From CAYJDG01 sp964368875 (GTDB taxonomy: Bacteria > Pseudomonadota > Alphaproteobacteria > Micavibrionales > Micavibrionaceae): a DNA stretch of 29,562 nucleotides. The position numbers were made by a program, and so were the translations under genes. The DNA lies in contig CAYJDG010000025.1 in the NCBI GenBank assembly GCA_964368875.1, forward strand, positions 1-29,562. The letters are read 5' to 3'. Positions 8,100-15,372 of this stretch are shown here, piece after piece (position 1 is the stretch's first letter; each line of letters opens with the position of its first letter). The notes beneath the pieces are model-generated. The model made no database searches, was not told the origin of the DNA, and was given only the letters and a program-made list of their open reading frames with translations.

Positions 8100-8703
8100 T
8101 TGTGCTCCACAACCACGGCTTGGCCGTGCGCATCTTGTCTTCGTAATCAGCTATAAAGGTTTTCTTTTCCAGCGTCAGGCCGATGTCGTCGAGACCGTTG
8201 AGCATGCAATGCTTGCGGAAGGGGTCGATTTCGAAAGAATAGACATCATTCCCGGCAACCACTGTTTGCTGGTCGAGATCGATGTTTATTTCGCGTCCGG
8301 TCTCGGCATATTTCATCAGCGCATCGATCTGCGCCTGTGGCAGGACGATCGGAAGAACACCGTTCTTAAAGCTGTTATTGTAGAAAATATCACCAAAGCT
8401 TGGCGCAAGAATGCACGTGATGCCGAAATCGAGCAACGCCCACGGCGCATGCTCGCGCGACGAGCCGCACCCGAAATTATCTCCGGCGACCAGAATATTG
8501 GCATGGCGGTAGGGTTCGCGGTTGAGCACGAAGTCGGGGTTCTCTTTCCCTTCCATGTCGAACCGCGCTTCATAGAACAACCCTTTGCCCAGTCCCGTGC
8601 GCTTGATCGTGCGCAGGAATTGTTTCGGGATGATCATATCGGTGTCGATATTGTTGAGCGGGTAGGGGGCCGCAACACCGGTGAGTTTCTTGAAAGCTTT
8701 CAT
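8092..8703 (-). CDS. leuD: 3-isopropylmalate dehydratase, small subunit
   Basis: Swivelling-domain subunit of isopropylmalate isomerase, which works with LeuC to convert 2-isopropylmalate to 3-isopropylmalate. At 203 residues it has the normal length. Typical segments are PYPLNNIDTDMIIPKQFL, NILVAGDNFGCGSSREHAPWAL and an isomerase-specific stretch FGDIFYNNSFKNGVLPI. The gene starts one base after the leuC stop and overlaps leuB by eight bases, so the subunits are translationally linked. Confidence 0.98.
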   Translation of the reverse strand: MKAFKKLTGVAAPYPLNNIDTDMIIPKQFLRTIKRTGLGKGLFYEARFDMEGKENPDFVLNREPYRHANILVAGDNFGCGSSREHAPWALLDFGITCILAPSFGDIFYNNSFKNGVLPIVLPQAQIDALMKYAETGREINIDLDQQTVVAGNDVYSFEIDPFRKHCMLNGLDDIGLTLEKKTFIADYEDKMRTAKPWLWSTNA

Positions 8704-8704
8704 T

Positions 8705-10120
8705 CTACAAAGTCCTCACATCGGTCAGTTTGCCGGTCAGCGCAGCGGCGGCGGCCATGGCGGGTGACATCAGGTGCGTGCGTGCGTTACGCCCCTGACG
8801 GCCTTCGAAATTACGGTTGCTGGTCGAGGCGCAACGCTCACCCGGTTGAAGACGGTCTTCGTTCATGCCGAGACACAGCGAACACCCGGCCTCGCGCCAG
8901 TCAAACCCGGCTTCGATGAAAATTTTATCAAGGCCTTCTTTCTCAGCCATCTCTTTGACAAGGCCCGAGCCCGGCACGATCATCGCGCCGACGGTTGCCG
9001 CTACTTTCTTGCCAGCAACAATCTTCGCGACCTCGCGCAAATCTTCGATCCGCGCATTGGTGCAAGACCCGATGAAAACTTTATCGACGCTGACATCCTG
9101 AAGTTTCTGTCCCGGTGTCAGGCCCATATAGTCCAGCGACCTCTGCATCGAGGCGCGTCTGTTCGGATCGCTGACATCCGCGGGGTCCGGCACATATCCT
9201 GTGATCGGTGCCACATCCTGTGGTGATGTGCCCCACGTGACGATGGGGGGAATATCTTCTGCCTTCATTGCAATCTCGACATCATATTTCGCACCCGGAT
9301 CGGACGGCAGACCTGACCAGTACGCAACCGCGCGCTCCCAGTCATCGCCCTTGGGGGCCATCGGGCGGCCTTTGATGTAGGCGAAAGTCTTGGCATCCGG
9401 TGCAATTAATCCAGCACGTGCCCCAGCCTCAATCGACATATTGCACATCGTCATTCGGCCCTCGACCGACAGGTCCCGAATAACGCTGCCCGCATATTCG
9501 ACAACGTATCCCGTACCGCCAGCGGTACCGATCTTGCCGATGATCGCGAGGATCACATCTTTCGCGGTGACACCCGGGCCGAGCGTGCCATCGACACTGA
9601 TGCGCATGGTCTTCGCCGGTTTTTGAATTAAAGTTTGCGTGGCGAGAACATGCTCGACTTCCGATGTCCCGATCCCGAAGGCGAGGGCACCGAACGCGCC
9701 ATGCGTCGAAGTGTGACTATCACCGCAGACAATCGTCATACCCGGCTGGGTGAACCCTTGCTCGGGTCCGATGATATGCACGATGCCTTGGCGCTTATCG
9801 CTCATCCCGAAATACGTGATGCCGTGCTCACGCACGTTTTCTTCCAGCGTGGAAATCTGCGTCCGGCTGTCCTCGTCCTTGATCGCGGCGACATTGGTGC
9901 GGTCATGGCTGGTCGGTACGTTGTGATCGGCGACCGCGAGGGTCGCATCAACGCGGCGCACCTTACGCCCCGCCAGTTTCAGCCCTTCAAAGGCCTGCGG
10001 CGAGGTCACTTCGTGGACCAGGTGGCGGTCGATATAAATCAGGCAGGTGCCATCGGCGGCCTTATGGACGACATGGTCGTCCCAGATCTTTTCAAACAGG
10101 GTGCGTGGCTGTGCGAGCAT
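8705..10120 (-). CDS. leuC: 3-isopropylmalate dehydratase, large subunit
   Basis: Catalytic 4Fe-4S subunit of isopropylmalate isomerase. At 471 residues it is full length. The cluster ligands are visible as Cys353 (FIGSCTNAR) and Cys413/Cys416 (AGCSLCLGMN). Substrate-site motifs VCGDSHTSTHGAFGALAFGIGTSE and SNRNFEGRQG are also present (read in parts). It is the first gene of the operon, with an AAGGA ribosome-binding site and a good promoter at 10150-10179. No leucine-rich leader peptide or attenuator is evident in the short upstream region. Confidence 0.98.
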   Translation of the reverse strand: MLAQPRTLFEKIWDDHVVHKAADGTCLIYIDRHLVHEVTSPQAFEGLKLAGRKVRRVDATLAVADHNVPTSHDRTNVAAIKDEDSRTQISTLEENVREHGITYFGMSDKRQGIVHIIGPEQGFTQPGMTIVCGDSHTSTHGAFGALAFGIGTSEVEHVLATQTLIQKPAKTMRISVDGTLGPGVTAKDVILAIIGKIGTAGGTGYVVEYAGSVIRDLSVEGRMTMCNMSIEAGARAGLIAPDAKTFAYIKGRPMAPKGDDWERAVAYWSGLPSDPGAKYDVEIAMKAEDIPPIVTWGTSPQDVAPITGYVPDPADVSDPNRRASMQRSLDYMGLTPGQKLQDVSVDKVFIGSCTNARIEDLREVAKIVAGKKVAATVGAMIVPGSGLVKEMAEKEGLDKIFIEAGFDWREAGCSLCLGMNEDRLQPGERCASTSNRNFEGRQGRNARTHLMSPAMAAAAALTGKLTDVRTL

Positions 10121-10149
10121 GGTGTTCCTTGGAATGCGCTATCCCCAAA

Positions 10150-10179
10150 CTTATAGAGGATTTGAGCCATTTTTTTCAA
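10150..10179 (-). promoter_or_regulatory. Promoter of the leuCDB-ppa-nfeD-slipin operon
   Basis: Read on the minus strand, TTGAAA (10174-10179) and TATAAG (10150-10155) are separated by 18 bases. Transcription would start about 25 bases before the leuC ATG, leaving room only for the AAGGA ribosome-binding site. Confidence 0.6.
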
Positions 10180-10226
10180 TGTGTTATGAAATTTTTCTTG
10201 CGCGGTTGCCCTAAAATGTTGATTTT

Positions 10227-10619
10227 ATGGTAATCATGAAAATCACCCGCTTGCACACCAGTGTTGCCACCGCTTTCGTGCTGTCCGCGGGAGCGACATA
10301 TCTGTGGCCAAGCCTGCCCGAAGAGGGCCGGGTTTGCCGCCCGACATGGGATGCGCCCAATGAATATGAGGTGATTGGCCGCCTGAACCGGCAGCGCGTG
10401 GTGGTGGGCCATATGATGGGCGAGGACAAGTCCAAGAAAGTCGGGCTGGCGGTTATCTTCCGCAAAGGACTTTCTCCTGAACTGACGACCATGACGGTGA
10501 ACAAGGCCGAGGGTACATGTGAGGTCGCCTACACGGGCTGGGCCGGCAAATATAACAGCAAATACCCCCTCGAAGGCCCGTCCGTATGGGCCATTCTTTT
10601 CAGCAAAAAGCCCACTTAA
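10227..10619 (+). CDS. Small exported protein, unknown
   Basis: A 130-residue protein beginning with a basic n-region and a hydrophobic stretch (TSVATAFVLSAGATYLW), so it is probably secreted or membrane-anchored. The mature part has two cysteines (GRVCRP and GTCEVAY) that could form a disulfide, and it ends in a strand-rich region. I do not recognise the family. ATG 10227 and ATG 10236 are both possible, and neither has a strong ribosome-binding site. It is divergent from leuC. A perfect palindrome (10629-10642) follows the stop codon. Confidence 0.6.
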   Translation: MVIMKITRLHTSVATAFVLSAGATYLWPSLPEEGRVCRPTWDAPNEYEVIGRLNRQRVVVGHMMGEDKSKKVGLAVIFRKGLSPELTTMTVNKAEGTCEVAYTGWAGKYNSKYPLEGPSVWAILFSKKPT

Positions 10620-10628
10620 GCCAGATTC

Positions 10629-10642
10629 CCTAAAATTTTAGG
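10629..10642. repeat. Perfect 14-bp palindrome
   Basis: CCTAAAATTTTAGG is fully self-complementary and lies ten bases after the stop codon of the upstream gene. The loop-free AT core and lack of a T-tract make it a poor terminator; it could be an operator site for the downstream small-gene group. Confidence 0.4.
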
Positions 10643-10647
10643 CAATT

Positions 10648-10727
10648 CTAAGCCTTCTTTAAGCCCCCTCAGGTAAGCTTCTCCTGTGCTCTGCAGCAAC
10701 GCAGGTGCAGCAAGGCTTAGGGGCTTA
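10648..10727 (+). promoter_or_regulatory. Structured leader with two crossing complementary pairs
   Basis: CTAAGCCTT (10648-10656) is complementary to AAGGCTTAG (10712-10720), and TAAGCCCC (10660-10667) to GGGGCTTA (10720-10727). The pairs are interleaved and their 3' arms share one base, so they are either alternative folds or a pseudoknot. The 3' arms end five bases before the start codon of the next gene and cover its likely ribosome-binding site (AGGGGC). Confidence 0.4.
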
Positions 10728-10732
10728 AAACA

Positions 10733-11005
10733 ATGGCAGATATTTCTTCTGGTTTTCTTCTCAATCAGGCAGGCAAAGTGGCGATCGTATTCGACGATCC
10801 GACCTTCGTGCGCGCTGAAACCATCACATTGGACCGGGCCAGCGGCTCGCTCCATGCGATCCTCCACGAACAGCATCATCACATAGGTGATCTCTCAGGC
10901 CATATGATCGAGGCCTTCGCGGCCAACGGCCATGTGCTTCTGACCAGCAAGCGCGGCGACGGTTCGATCTTCGATCTGCAGGCTGATTTGATCGTCTATA
11001 ACTAG
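10733..11005 (+). CDS. Small soluble protein, unknown
   Basis: A 90-residue protein without signal peptide or membrane segment. It contains a His-rich patch (HEQHHHIGD, about residues 45-53) and a strand-rich end (GHVLLTSKRGDGSIFDLQ, in two strands). I do not recognise the family. The start is ATG 10733 with AGGGGC upstream inside a potentially structured leader. The stop codon TAG is part of the ribosome-binding site of the following small gene, so the two are coupled. Confidence 0.6.
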   Translation: MADISSGFLLNQAGKVAIVFDDPTFVRAETITLDRASGSLHAILHEQHHHIGDLSGHMIEAFAANGHVLLTSKRGDGSIFDLQADLIVYN

Positions 11006-11015
11006 GAGCAACCTG

Positions 11016-11183
11016 ATGGCCGCAGAAACCATGACTACCGCTTTTATCCGGGCTGGCGTGATTGAAACCGCCGGCAACAAAGATCTGGCTGATGATCTCA
11101 CCGACACCACTGTAAGTGCGCAAAACCCGCAACCACGCAATTTTGCTGCTGGCGGATTAAGACGCTCCGGTGTAGAACTTTAG
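11016..11183 (+). CDS. Very small protein (55 aa), unknown
   Basis: A 55-residue ORF beginning MAAETMTTAFIRAGV and ending AAGGLRRSGVEL. The ribosome-binding site AGGAG (11004-11008) is ideally placed seven bases before the ATG and overlaps the stop codon of the 90-residue gene, which argues that it is translated. It has an acidic middle (DLADDLTD) and no membrane segment. Function is unknown. Pairing with the upstream small gene suggests a two-component module. Confidence 0.55.
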   Translation: MAAETMTTAFIRAGVIETAGNKDLADDLTDTTVSAQNPQPRNFAAGGLRRSGVEL

Positions 11184-11217
11184 GCAGGTTTTAGCCCTTC
11201 TTCGCTGAGAGACTGCC

Positions 11218-11502
11218 GTGCTTCAAATCGCCATCCTGCTCTGTATCATCGCCTTCATGTATTACATGGTCAGGATACTTTTTGTTGCGCTGGACCGCAG
11301 TATGCTGTGGTTTCTCTGCTGCCTGCTCATTCCGTTTTGTATCTATGTCTTTTGCTTTAAATATTGGTCGGATGTTGAAAAATTCTTCATGCGCGGCCAC
11401 ATCGCGCTGATCCTCGCCATCGGTCTCGGCGGCTACTTCATGCACAATCTCGATCCTACCAGCGCGCCCACCGGCGTCCCGGTCATCGTCAAACGTCCTT
11501 AG
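11218..11502 (+). CDS. Small integral membrane protein, unknown
   Basis: A 94-residue protein with three hydrophobic helices (about residues 2-24, 28-47 and 60-76) and a short Pro-rich tail. The probable start is GTG 11218 with a weak GAGAG upstream; ATG 11257 would remove most of the first helix. No family is recognised. It is convergent with rplS and shares a bidirectional terminator with it. Confidence 0.6.
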   Translation: MLQIAILLCIIAFMYYMVRILFVALDRSMLWFLCCLLIPFCIYVFCFKYWSDVEKFFMRGHIALILAIGLGGYFMHNLDPTSAPTGVPVIVKRP

Positions 11503-11514
11503 AAATTTCCCGAT

Positions 11515-11548
11515 AAAAAAACCGCCATAAAATTTATGGCGGTTTTTG
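11515..11548. terminator. Bidirectional intrinsic terminator between the small membrane protein gene and rplS
   Basis: ACCGCCATAAA (11521-11531) pairs with TTTATGGCGGT (11533-11543), flanked by an A-tract on the left and a T-tract on the right, so it can act on both convergent transcripts. Confidence 0.85.
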
Positions 11549-11569
11549 GTATTTTGCTGAGGCCCGTTT

Positions 11570-11974
11570 TTATTCTGCGGCTGCTGGTGCAGCTTTGTCT
11601 GCCTTGGCAGGACGCGGGTCTTTTTTCTCGGTGATACGGGCTTTTTTGCCTTTGAGATCGCGGAGGTAGTAAAGCTTGGCACGACGGACCGAACCGCGAC
11701 GCAGCAGCTCGATGCTTTCGATACGTGGGGACAGCAGCGGGAACACGCGCTCGACGCCTTCACCATGGCTGATCTTGCGAACGGTGAAACGCTCGTTGAC
11801 GCCGTGACCCTGACGCAGGATGCAGACGCCTTCGTAAGCCTGAACGCGTTCGCGGTCGCCTTCAACGATCTTGATGTTTACTTTGACGGTATCGCCGGGG
11901 CCGAATGGCGGAATGGTTTTGCCTTCGGTCAGTTTGGCAACCTGGGTTGCCTCGAATTTTTGCAGGGTATTCAT
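11570..11974 (-). CDS. rplS: 50S ribosomal protein L19
   Basis: L19 sits at the 30S-50S interface. The 134-residue form starting at ATG 11974 (MNTLQKFE) is preferred because AAAAGGA lies nine bases upstream; an in-frame ATG at 11998 has no such site. Conserved parts are FGPGDTVKVNIKI, RVQAYEGVCI, GVNERFTVRKIS, GVERVFPLLSPRIE and LRRGSVRRAKLYYLR. The C-terminus has a Lys/Ala extension beyond the usual end. In many alphaproteobacteria rplS follows trmD directly; here it is separated from trmD by three other genes. A 5-bp dyad (12027-12039) lies in its upstream region and might be part of its leader. Confidence 0.97.
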   Translation of the reverse strand: MNTLQKFEATQVAKLTEGKTIPPFGPGDTVKVNIKIVEGDRERVQAYEGVCILRQGHGVNERFTVRKISHGEGVERVFPLLSPRIESIELLRRGSVRRAKLYYLRDLKGKKARITEKKDPRPAKADKAAPAAAE

Positions 11975-12141
11975 AGTCTTTAGTCCTTTTTGGTTCATTA
12001 AGCCCGGTTTACGAACCCGTATATCAGACGACTGTCGTCCGGCGGTTCCCGTGGTCTATGTAGTTCAAGTCGTGGTTTGATACCCCATACGCCCCCCGAA
12101 AACAAGCTTTTTAGGGTTTTCAGCGCCCTTCAGGGCCTAAT

Positions 12142-12169
12142 TTGCAGATTTATGGCATTTTCGTATAGA
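12142..12169 (+). promoter_or_regulatory. Candidate promoter upstream of the 12202 gene
   Basis: TTGCAG (12142-12147) and TATAGA (12164-12169) are separated by 16 bases and would start transcription about 25 bases before ATG 12202. Confidence 0.4.
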
Positions 12170-12201
12170 ATTTAAAGGCTTAACAACAAGGTGTGTGTCC
12201 C

Positions 12202-12528
12202 ATGAAGCCTGCAAGACCAGATGCCAAAGTCATAGCCGCAATCGGCACTGATGGAATGGCGCGAATTGACTCTTTCGCCCGTGCTGTCGCCGGGCAGTTG
12301 CAATTGTCCGTTCATACTCCGGCATTGGTGGACCGAAACCTCTCTCATTCCCCGGTCGTAGCGGGTATCGAGTTTCAGGCGGCTGTCGTCGCCCAGTCTC
12401 TAAAAGAATCTGGACTATCAGGAAACGGGGATGCCCTGAAACTCTGCAGCGATTTAAAAAGCCTTGGCTTTACTCATCTCCAGAAGTTTGTCGCGGACGG
12501 ATATAGACAAATTCCGGTTTTGGCCTGA
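12202..12528 (+). CDS. Small soluble protein, unknown
   Basis: A 108-residue protein with no signal peptide or membrane helix. The body looks helical (SFARAVAGQLQLSV; GDALKLCSDLKSLGFTHLQKFV read in parts). ATG 12202 has AAGG ten bases upstream and was preferred to the in-frame GTG at 12193. I do not recognise it. It is followed after 58 bases by the esterase gene, with a hairpin in between, so the two may be co-transcribed. Confidence 0.55.
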   Translation: MKPARPDAKVIAAIGTDGMARIDSFARAVAGQLQLSVHTPALVDRNLSHSPVVAGIEFQAAVVAQSLKESGLSGNGDALKLCSDLKSLGFTHLQKFVADGYRQIPVLA

Positions 12529-12542
12529 TCGCGGGGCGATTT

Positions 12543-12574
12543 CCCGGCTTTTTGCGTTTATAGTGAAAGCCGGG
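12543..12574 (+). promoter_or_regulatory. Hairpin overlapping the esterase ribosome-binding site
   Basis: CCCGGCTTT (12543-12551) pairs with AAAGCCGGG (12566-12574) over a 14-base loop. The 3' arm contains the GGG of the esterase ribosome-binding site GGGAGA (12572-12577). No T-tract follows, so control of translation is more likely than termination. Confidence 0.45.
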
Positions 12575-12586
12575 AGACCTTCCATC

Positions 12587-13540
12587 ATGACCTCAAGAAT
12601 TTCCATTTTTCTTATTGCTACGCTGATCGTCAGTTTTGCCCTTCCGGCAGATGCGGGTGGTTTGCGCGAGCGCCTTAAGGCACGACGGCAGGCCTCCTCG
12701 TCTCAAGGCGACGAAGATGGCGGCAAGCCGGGCGCGAAGGTCAATCCGGCGGACCTGCCTGCAGGCACAAAAATCTATAAAGACATTCCCTACGGCAAAG
12801 ACCCGCTGCAAACCTTCGATGTTTATACGTCTGCCAATGCGCAGGATGCGCCGATCATCATGATGGTTCATGGCGGCGGGTGGAAGCGTGGCGACAAGGG
12901 CGGGGGCGGGATGGTGACCGCCAAGGTGAACTATTGGCAGCCCAAAGGCTTCATTTATATCTCGATGAATTATCGCCTGTTTCCTGAGGTTGATATTCCC
13001 ACCCAAGCCGCCGATGTCGCAACCGCGATTGCCCTTGTGCAGCAGAAAGCCTCGACATGGGGCGGTGATGGCTCACGCCTCATTATGATGGGCCATTCTG
13101 CCGGGGCGCATCTCGTCTCTTATCTCTCCTCCGATCCGGCGCTTGCTGAGAAGTACGGCGCAGAACCATGGAGCGGCACAGTCTCGCTTGATAGCGCGAT
13201 GCTCGATGCCGTCGAACAGATGGGCAATGCGCAATACAAATTTCTCAATCAGAAAATCTATGTTCCGGTGCTCGGCGATGACCCGGAGTACTGGAAGCTG
13301 GTATCGCCCTATCATCACTTGAGCAAAGACAGCATCCCGCTTTTTATAGTGTGCTCCAACACCCGCAAGGATTCCTGCCCGCAGGCTTACGCGTATGCCA
13401 AAAAAGCAAAATCCCTTGGCGGCCAGTCCGCCGTGCATGAAGAACACATGTCCCACGGCCAAATTCTCGCCAATTTAGGCAAGCCGGGGAGTTATACGCA
13501 GAGCGTGGATGCGTTTATTCAGGCTGCAATCCGGAATTAA
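12587..13540 (+). CDS. Secreted alpha/beta hydrolase (esterase)
   Basis: A 317-residue serine hydrolase of the carboxylesterase/BD-FAE type. It has an N-terminal signal peptide (hydrophobic residues 5-20, probable cut after ADA at residue 23) and a charged linker. The alpha/beta fold follows, with the oxyanion-hole motif HGGGW (95-99), nucleophile elbow GHSAG (Ser171), and a likely catalytic His290 in HMSHGQ. The acid residue is not obvious. ATG 12587 is preferred over an upstream in-frame start because GGGAGA precedes it and the signal peptide begins there. The enzyme should act in the periplasm or outside the cell; the ester substrate is unknown. Confidence 0.85.
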   Translation: MTSRISIFLIATLIVSFALPADAGGLRERLKARRQASSSQGDEDGGKPGAKVNPADLPAGTKIYKDIPYGKDPLQTFDVYTSANAQDAPIIMMVHGGGWKRGDKGGGGMVTAKVNYWQPKGFIYISMNYRLFPEVDIPTQAADVATAIALVQQKASTWGGDGSRLIMMGHSAGAHLVSYLSSDPALAEKYGAEPWSGTVSLDSAMLDAVEQMGNAQYKFLNQKIYVPVLGDDPEYWKLVSPYHHLSKDSIPLFIVCSNTRKDSCPQAYAYAKKAKSLGGQSAVHEEHMSHGQILANLGKPGSYTQSVDAFIQAAIRN

Positions 13541-13577
13541 CTGCACGACAGTTATAATGCGGGGCTTCTTCATCCTT

Positions 13578-14033
13578 TTACTTGGAGAGAACAAACCAGA
13601 TCAGTATTGGGCAGGCAAGGATAAGCAACCAGAAAATCTTCTCGCACAGCGCATTCAGTCTGGTTTTGGCGACGTGAACATCGAGCACAGTGCCGGAAAC
13701 AAAAGTATTTTGAGCGCTGGGTTTCAAAATTGCGGCGATAGGTTGGTCCGTCTTAATCATATACGGAAGCCCCCGCAAAAGTTCGAAAGCCTTCATCTGC
13801 CTGGAATTTTCTGAAACCGAGAGAATGACTCTTTGGTTTTCTTTAAAGGCGGCAAACATGAGAGTGCGCTGAAGAAGATATATTTTTTGAGTTTCGTTTC
13901 TAAAGTCTGGGCTTCTGAGTTCAGCGACGTATAAATAAGCTCCTGCTCTATCTAGCTCAGCACTGAAGCGTATGGTCATGCCGTCATATTGGTAACGTTG
14001 CACGTTGTGCAATGAGCCTTCAATTTTTTTCAT
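13578..14033 (-). CDS. Tail-anchored membrane protein, unknown
   Basis: A 151-residue protein with a soluble N-terminal ~125 residues and a single C-terminal hydrophobic helix (FWLLILACPILIWFVL) ending in LSK, the layout of a tail-anchored protein. I do not recognise the soluble domain. Its ATG overlaps the trmD stop codon (ATGA, four bases), so it is translationally coupled to trmD and should be expressed with rimM-trmD. The position where rplS would normally follow trmD is thus taken by this gene. Confidence 0.65.
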   Translation of the reverse strand: MKKIEGSLHNVQRYQYDGMTIRFSAELDRAGAYLYVAELRSPDFRNETQKIYLLQRTLMFAAFKENQRVILSVSENSRQMKAFELLRGLPYMIKTDQPIAAILKPSAQNTFVSGTVLDVHVAKTRLNALCEKIFWLLILACPILIWFVLSK

Positions 14034-14731
14034 GATTTTTTATAGACACTCCACAAATCCGGCCTGCGTTCTTTGGTGATTTCTTCTGCTTGTGCCTGCC
14101 GCCATTTGTCGACATTGGCGTGATGACCGCTAAGCAATACAGGGGGCACGTCATGCGTGGTGCCTGACGTATCCGTCCAGCTCGCTGGGCGCGTGTATTG
14201 CGGATATTCCAGCAAGCCATGCGAGAAGCTTTCATCATCTGGTGTCTCTGCATTGCCGACCGCGCCGGGGATCAGGCGGATACAGGCATCCATCAGAATG
14301 ATCGCCGCCAGTTCACCGCCGGTCAGAACATAATCGCCAATACTGACCTCTTCAAAGCCCAGCGCATCGAGTGCGCGCTGGTCGACGCCTTCATAGCGCC
14401 CGCACAACAATGTAAGCGCGGGTTCTTGCGCCAGTTCCTGGGCAAGCTTTTGTGTCAGTGTCTTCCCGCGCGGCGAGAGATAAATCTTGCGGCCCGGAGT
14501 TGTCACCGAGAGCAGGGCCGCTTCGACGATTTCGGGTTTCATGACCATGCCCGCGCCGCCGCCGAACGGCACGTCATCAACGGTCTTGTGGGCATCAGTA
14601 GTGAAATCACGAATGTTCACGGCGTTGAACGACCACAATCCTTGTTTCAAGGCACGCCCCGTGATCGAAGTCCCAAGCGCGCCCGGAAACATTTCAGGAA
14701 ACAGCGTCAGGATATTGACGGTCCAGCTCAT
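14030..14731 (-). CDS. trmD: tRNA (guanine37-N1)-methyltransferase
   Basis: Makes m1G37 next to the anticodon using SAM and prevents +1 frameshifting. The 233-residue protein has the SPOUT trefoil-knot motifs: LTLFPEMFPG at the start, DDVPFGGGAGMVM, YLSPRGKTL, LLCGRYEGVDQR, EEVSIGDYVLTGGELAA and GLLEYPQYTRP, with the C-terminal domain segment VPPVLLSGHHANVDKWR. It overlaps rimM upstream and the tail-anchored protein downstream by four bases each (ATGA). Confidence 0.98.
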   Translation of the reverse strand: MSWTVNILTLFPEMFPGALGTSITGRALKQGLWSFNAVNIRDFTTDAHKTVDDVPFGGGAGMVMKPEIVEAALLSVTTPGRKIYLSPRGKTLTQKLAQELAQEPALTLLCGRYEGVDQRALDALGFEEVSIGDYVLTGGELAAIILMDACIRLIPGAVGNAETPDDESFSHGLLEYPQYTRPASWTDTSGTTHDVPPVLLSGHHANVDKWRQAQAEEITKERRPDLWSVYKKS

Positions 14732-15258
14732 TCGTTCATGAACTCCTCGTGGGGTTCAACGACGATCAGGCGGGCGTCGGCGTCGATGCTCTGCACGAAC
14801 GGTTCGGCGATTGGCAGGTAATAGCTTTGTCCGGCGACGGGCTGGATTTCCAGCAGGTCGCCCGCGCCGAAATTATCGACGCCGATAACGATCCCGGCAG
14901 GCAGGCCTTGCGCGGTGACCGCGCGGCAGCCGATCAGGTCCTCGTAATAGAATTCATTTTCCTCAGGAGGAGGGAGCTCGTCGCGGGTGATATAGAATTT
15001 CAGGCCACGCAGTTTTTCCGCGTCGTTGCGATCATCGATGCCTTTGATCTCGGCCACCCAGTCGGTCTTGACGCGGTTCTTGAGCACCACTGTCCATTCC
15101 TTGCCGTCTTCGGATTTGAGCGGGTTGTAATCCTTCAGCTCCTGCGGATCTTCAAGATGGCAGCGCAGCTTGACCAACCCCCGGATCCCGTGGGCGGTCA
15201 TGACTTCGGCGATACAGATGGTCTTGCTCGGCTGGTTGTCGTTTTCGGCGGCGCTCAT
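14728..15258 (-). CDS. rimM: Ribosome maturation factor RimM
   Basis: Assists 30S head assembly through its contact with S19. The N-terminal RimM domain (ICIAEVMTAHGIRGLVKLR) is followed by a PRC-barrel domain (EFYYEDLIGCRAV; GAGDLLEIQP; LPIAEPFVQSID). I choose ATG 15258, giving 176 residues, the normal family length. A longer form from TTG 15294 would start inside a good promoter -35 box. The -10 box ends only about seven bases before ATG 15258, so the mRNA may be leaderless. The gene overlaps trmD by four bases. Confidence 0.93.
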   Translation of the reverse strand: MSAAENDNQPSKTICIAEVMTAHGIRGLVKLRCHLEDPQELKDYNPLKSEDGKEWTVVLKNRVKTDWVAEIKGIDDRNDAEKLRGLKFYITRDELPPPEENEFYYEDLIGCRAVTAQGLPAGIVIGVDNFGAGDLLEIQPVAGQSYYLPIAEPFVQSIDADARLIVVEPHEEFMNE

Positions 15259-15264
15259 AGAGGG

Positions 15265-15294
15265 CTTATAGGTGGCTTTGACCTTAAATTCCAA
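15265..15294 (-). promoter_or_regulatory. Promoter of rimM-trmD, probably giving a leaderless mRNA
   Basis: On the minus strand TTGGAA (15289-15294) and TATAAG (15265-15270) are 18 bases apart. The expected start point falls at or within a base or two of the rimM ATG (15258), and no ribosome-binding site is present. Confidence 0.55.
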
Positions 15295-15311
15295 CTATTT
15301 CACCCGCTTTC

Positions 15312-15341
15312 TTGACATTATGATAAATCAACCGCTATGGT
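15312..15341 (+). promoter_or_regulatory. Promoter of the first paralogue
   Basis: TTGACA (15312-15317) is followed after 18 bases by TATGGT (15336-15341). The -35 and adjacent spacer share the 12-mer TTGACATTATGA with the promoter of the second paralogue at 16064. Confidence 0.6.
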
Positions 15342-15372
15342 CCGATATCTTGATTTCAGGGAGCGTGTACAC

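Noticed and set aside
7861..8919. 352-codon plus-strand ORF opposite leuB, leuD and leuC
   Set aside because: Antisense to three conserved leucine genes with clear motifs; no family resemblance of its own.
15337..15372. Earlier start for the first paralogue
   Set aside because: This ATG lies inside the promoter -10 region and lacks a ribosome-binding site; ATG 15373 has CAGGGA upstream.
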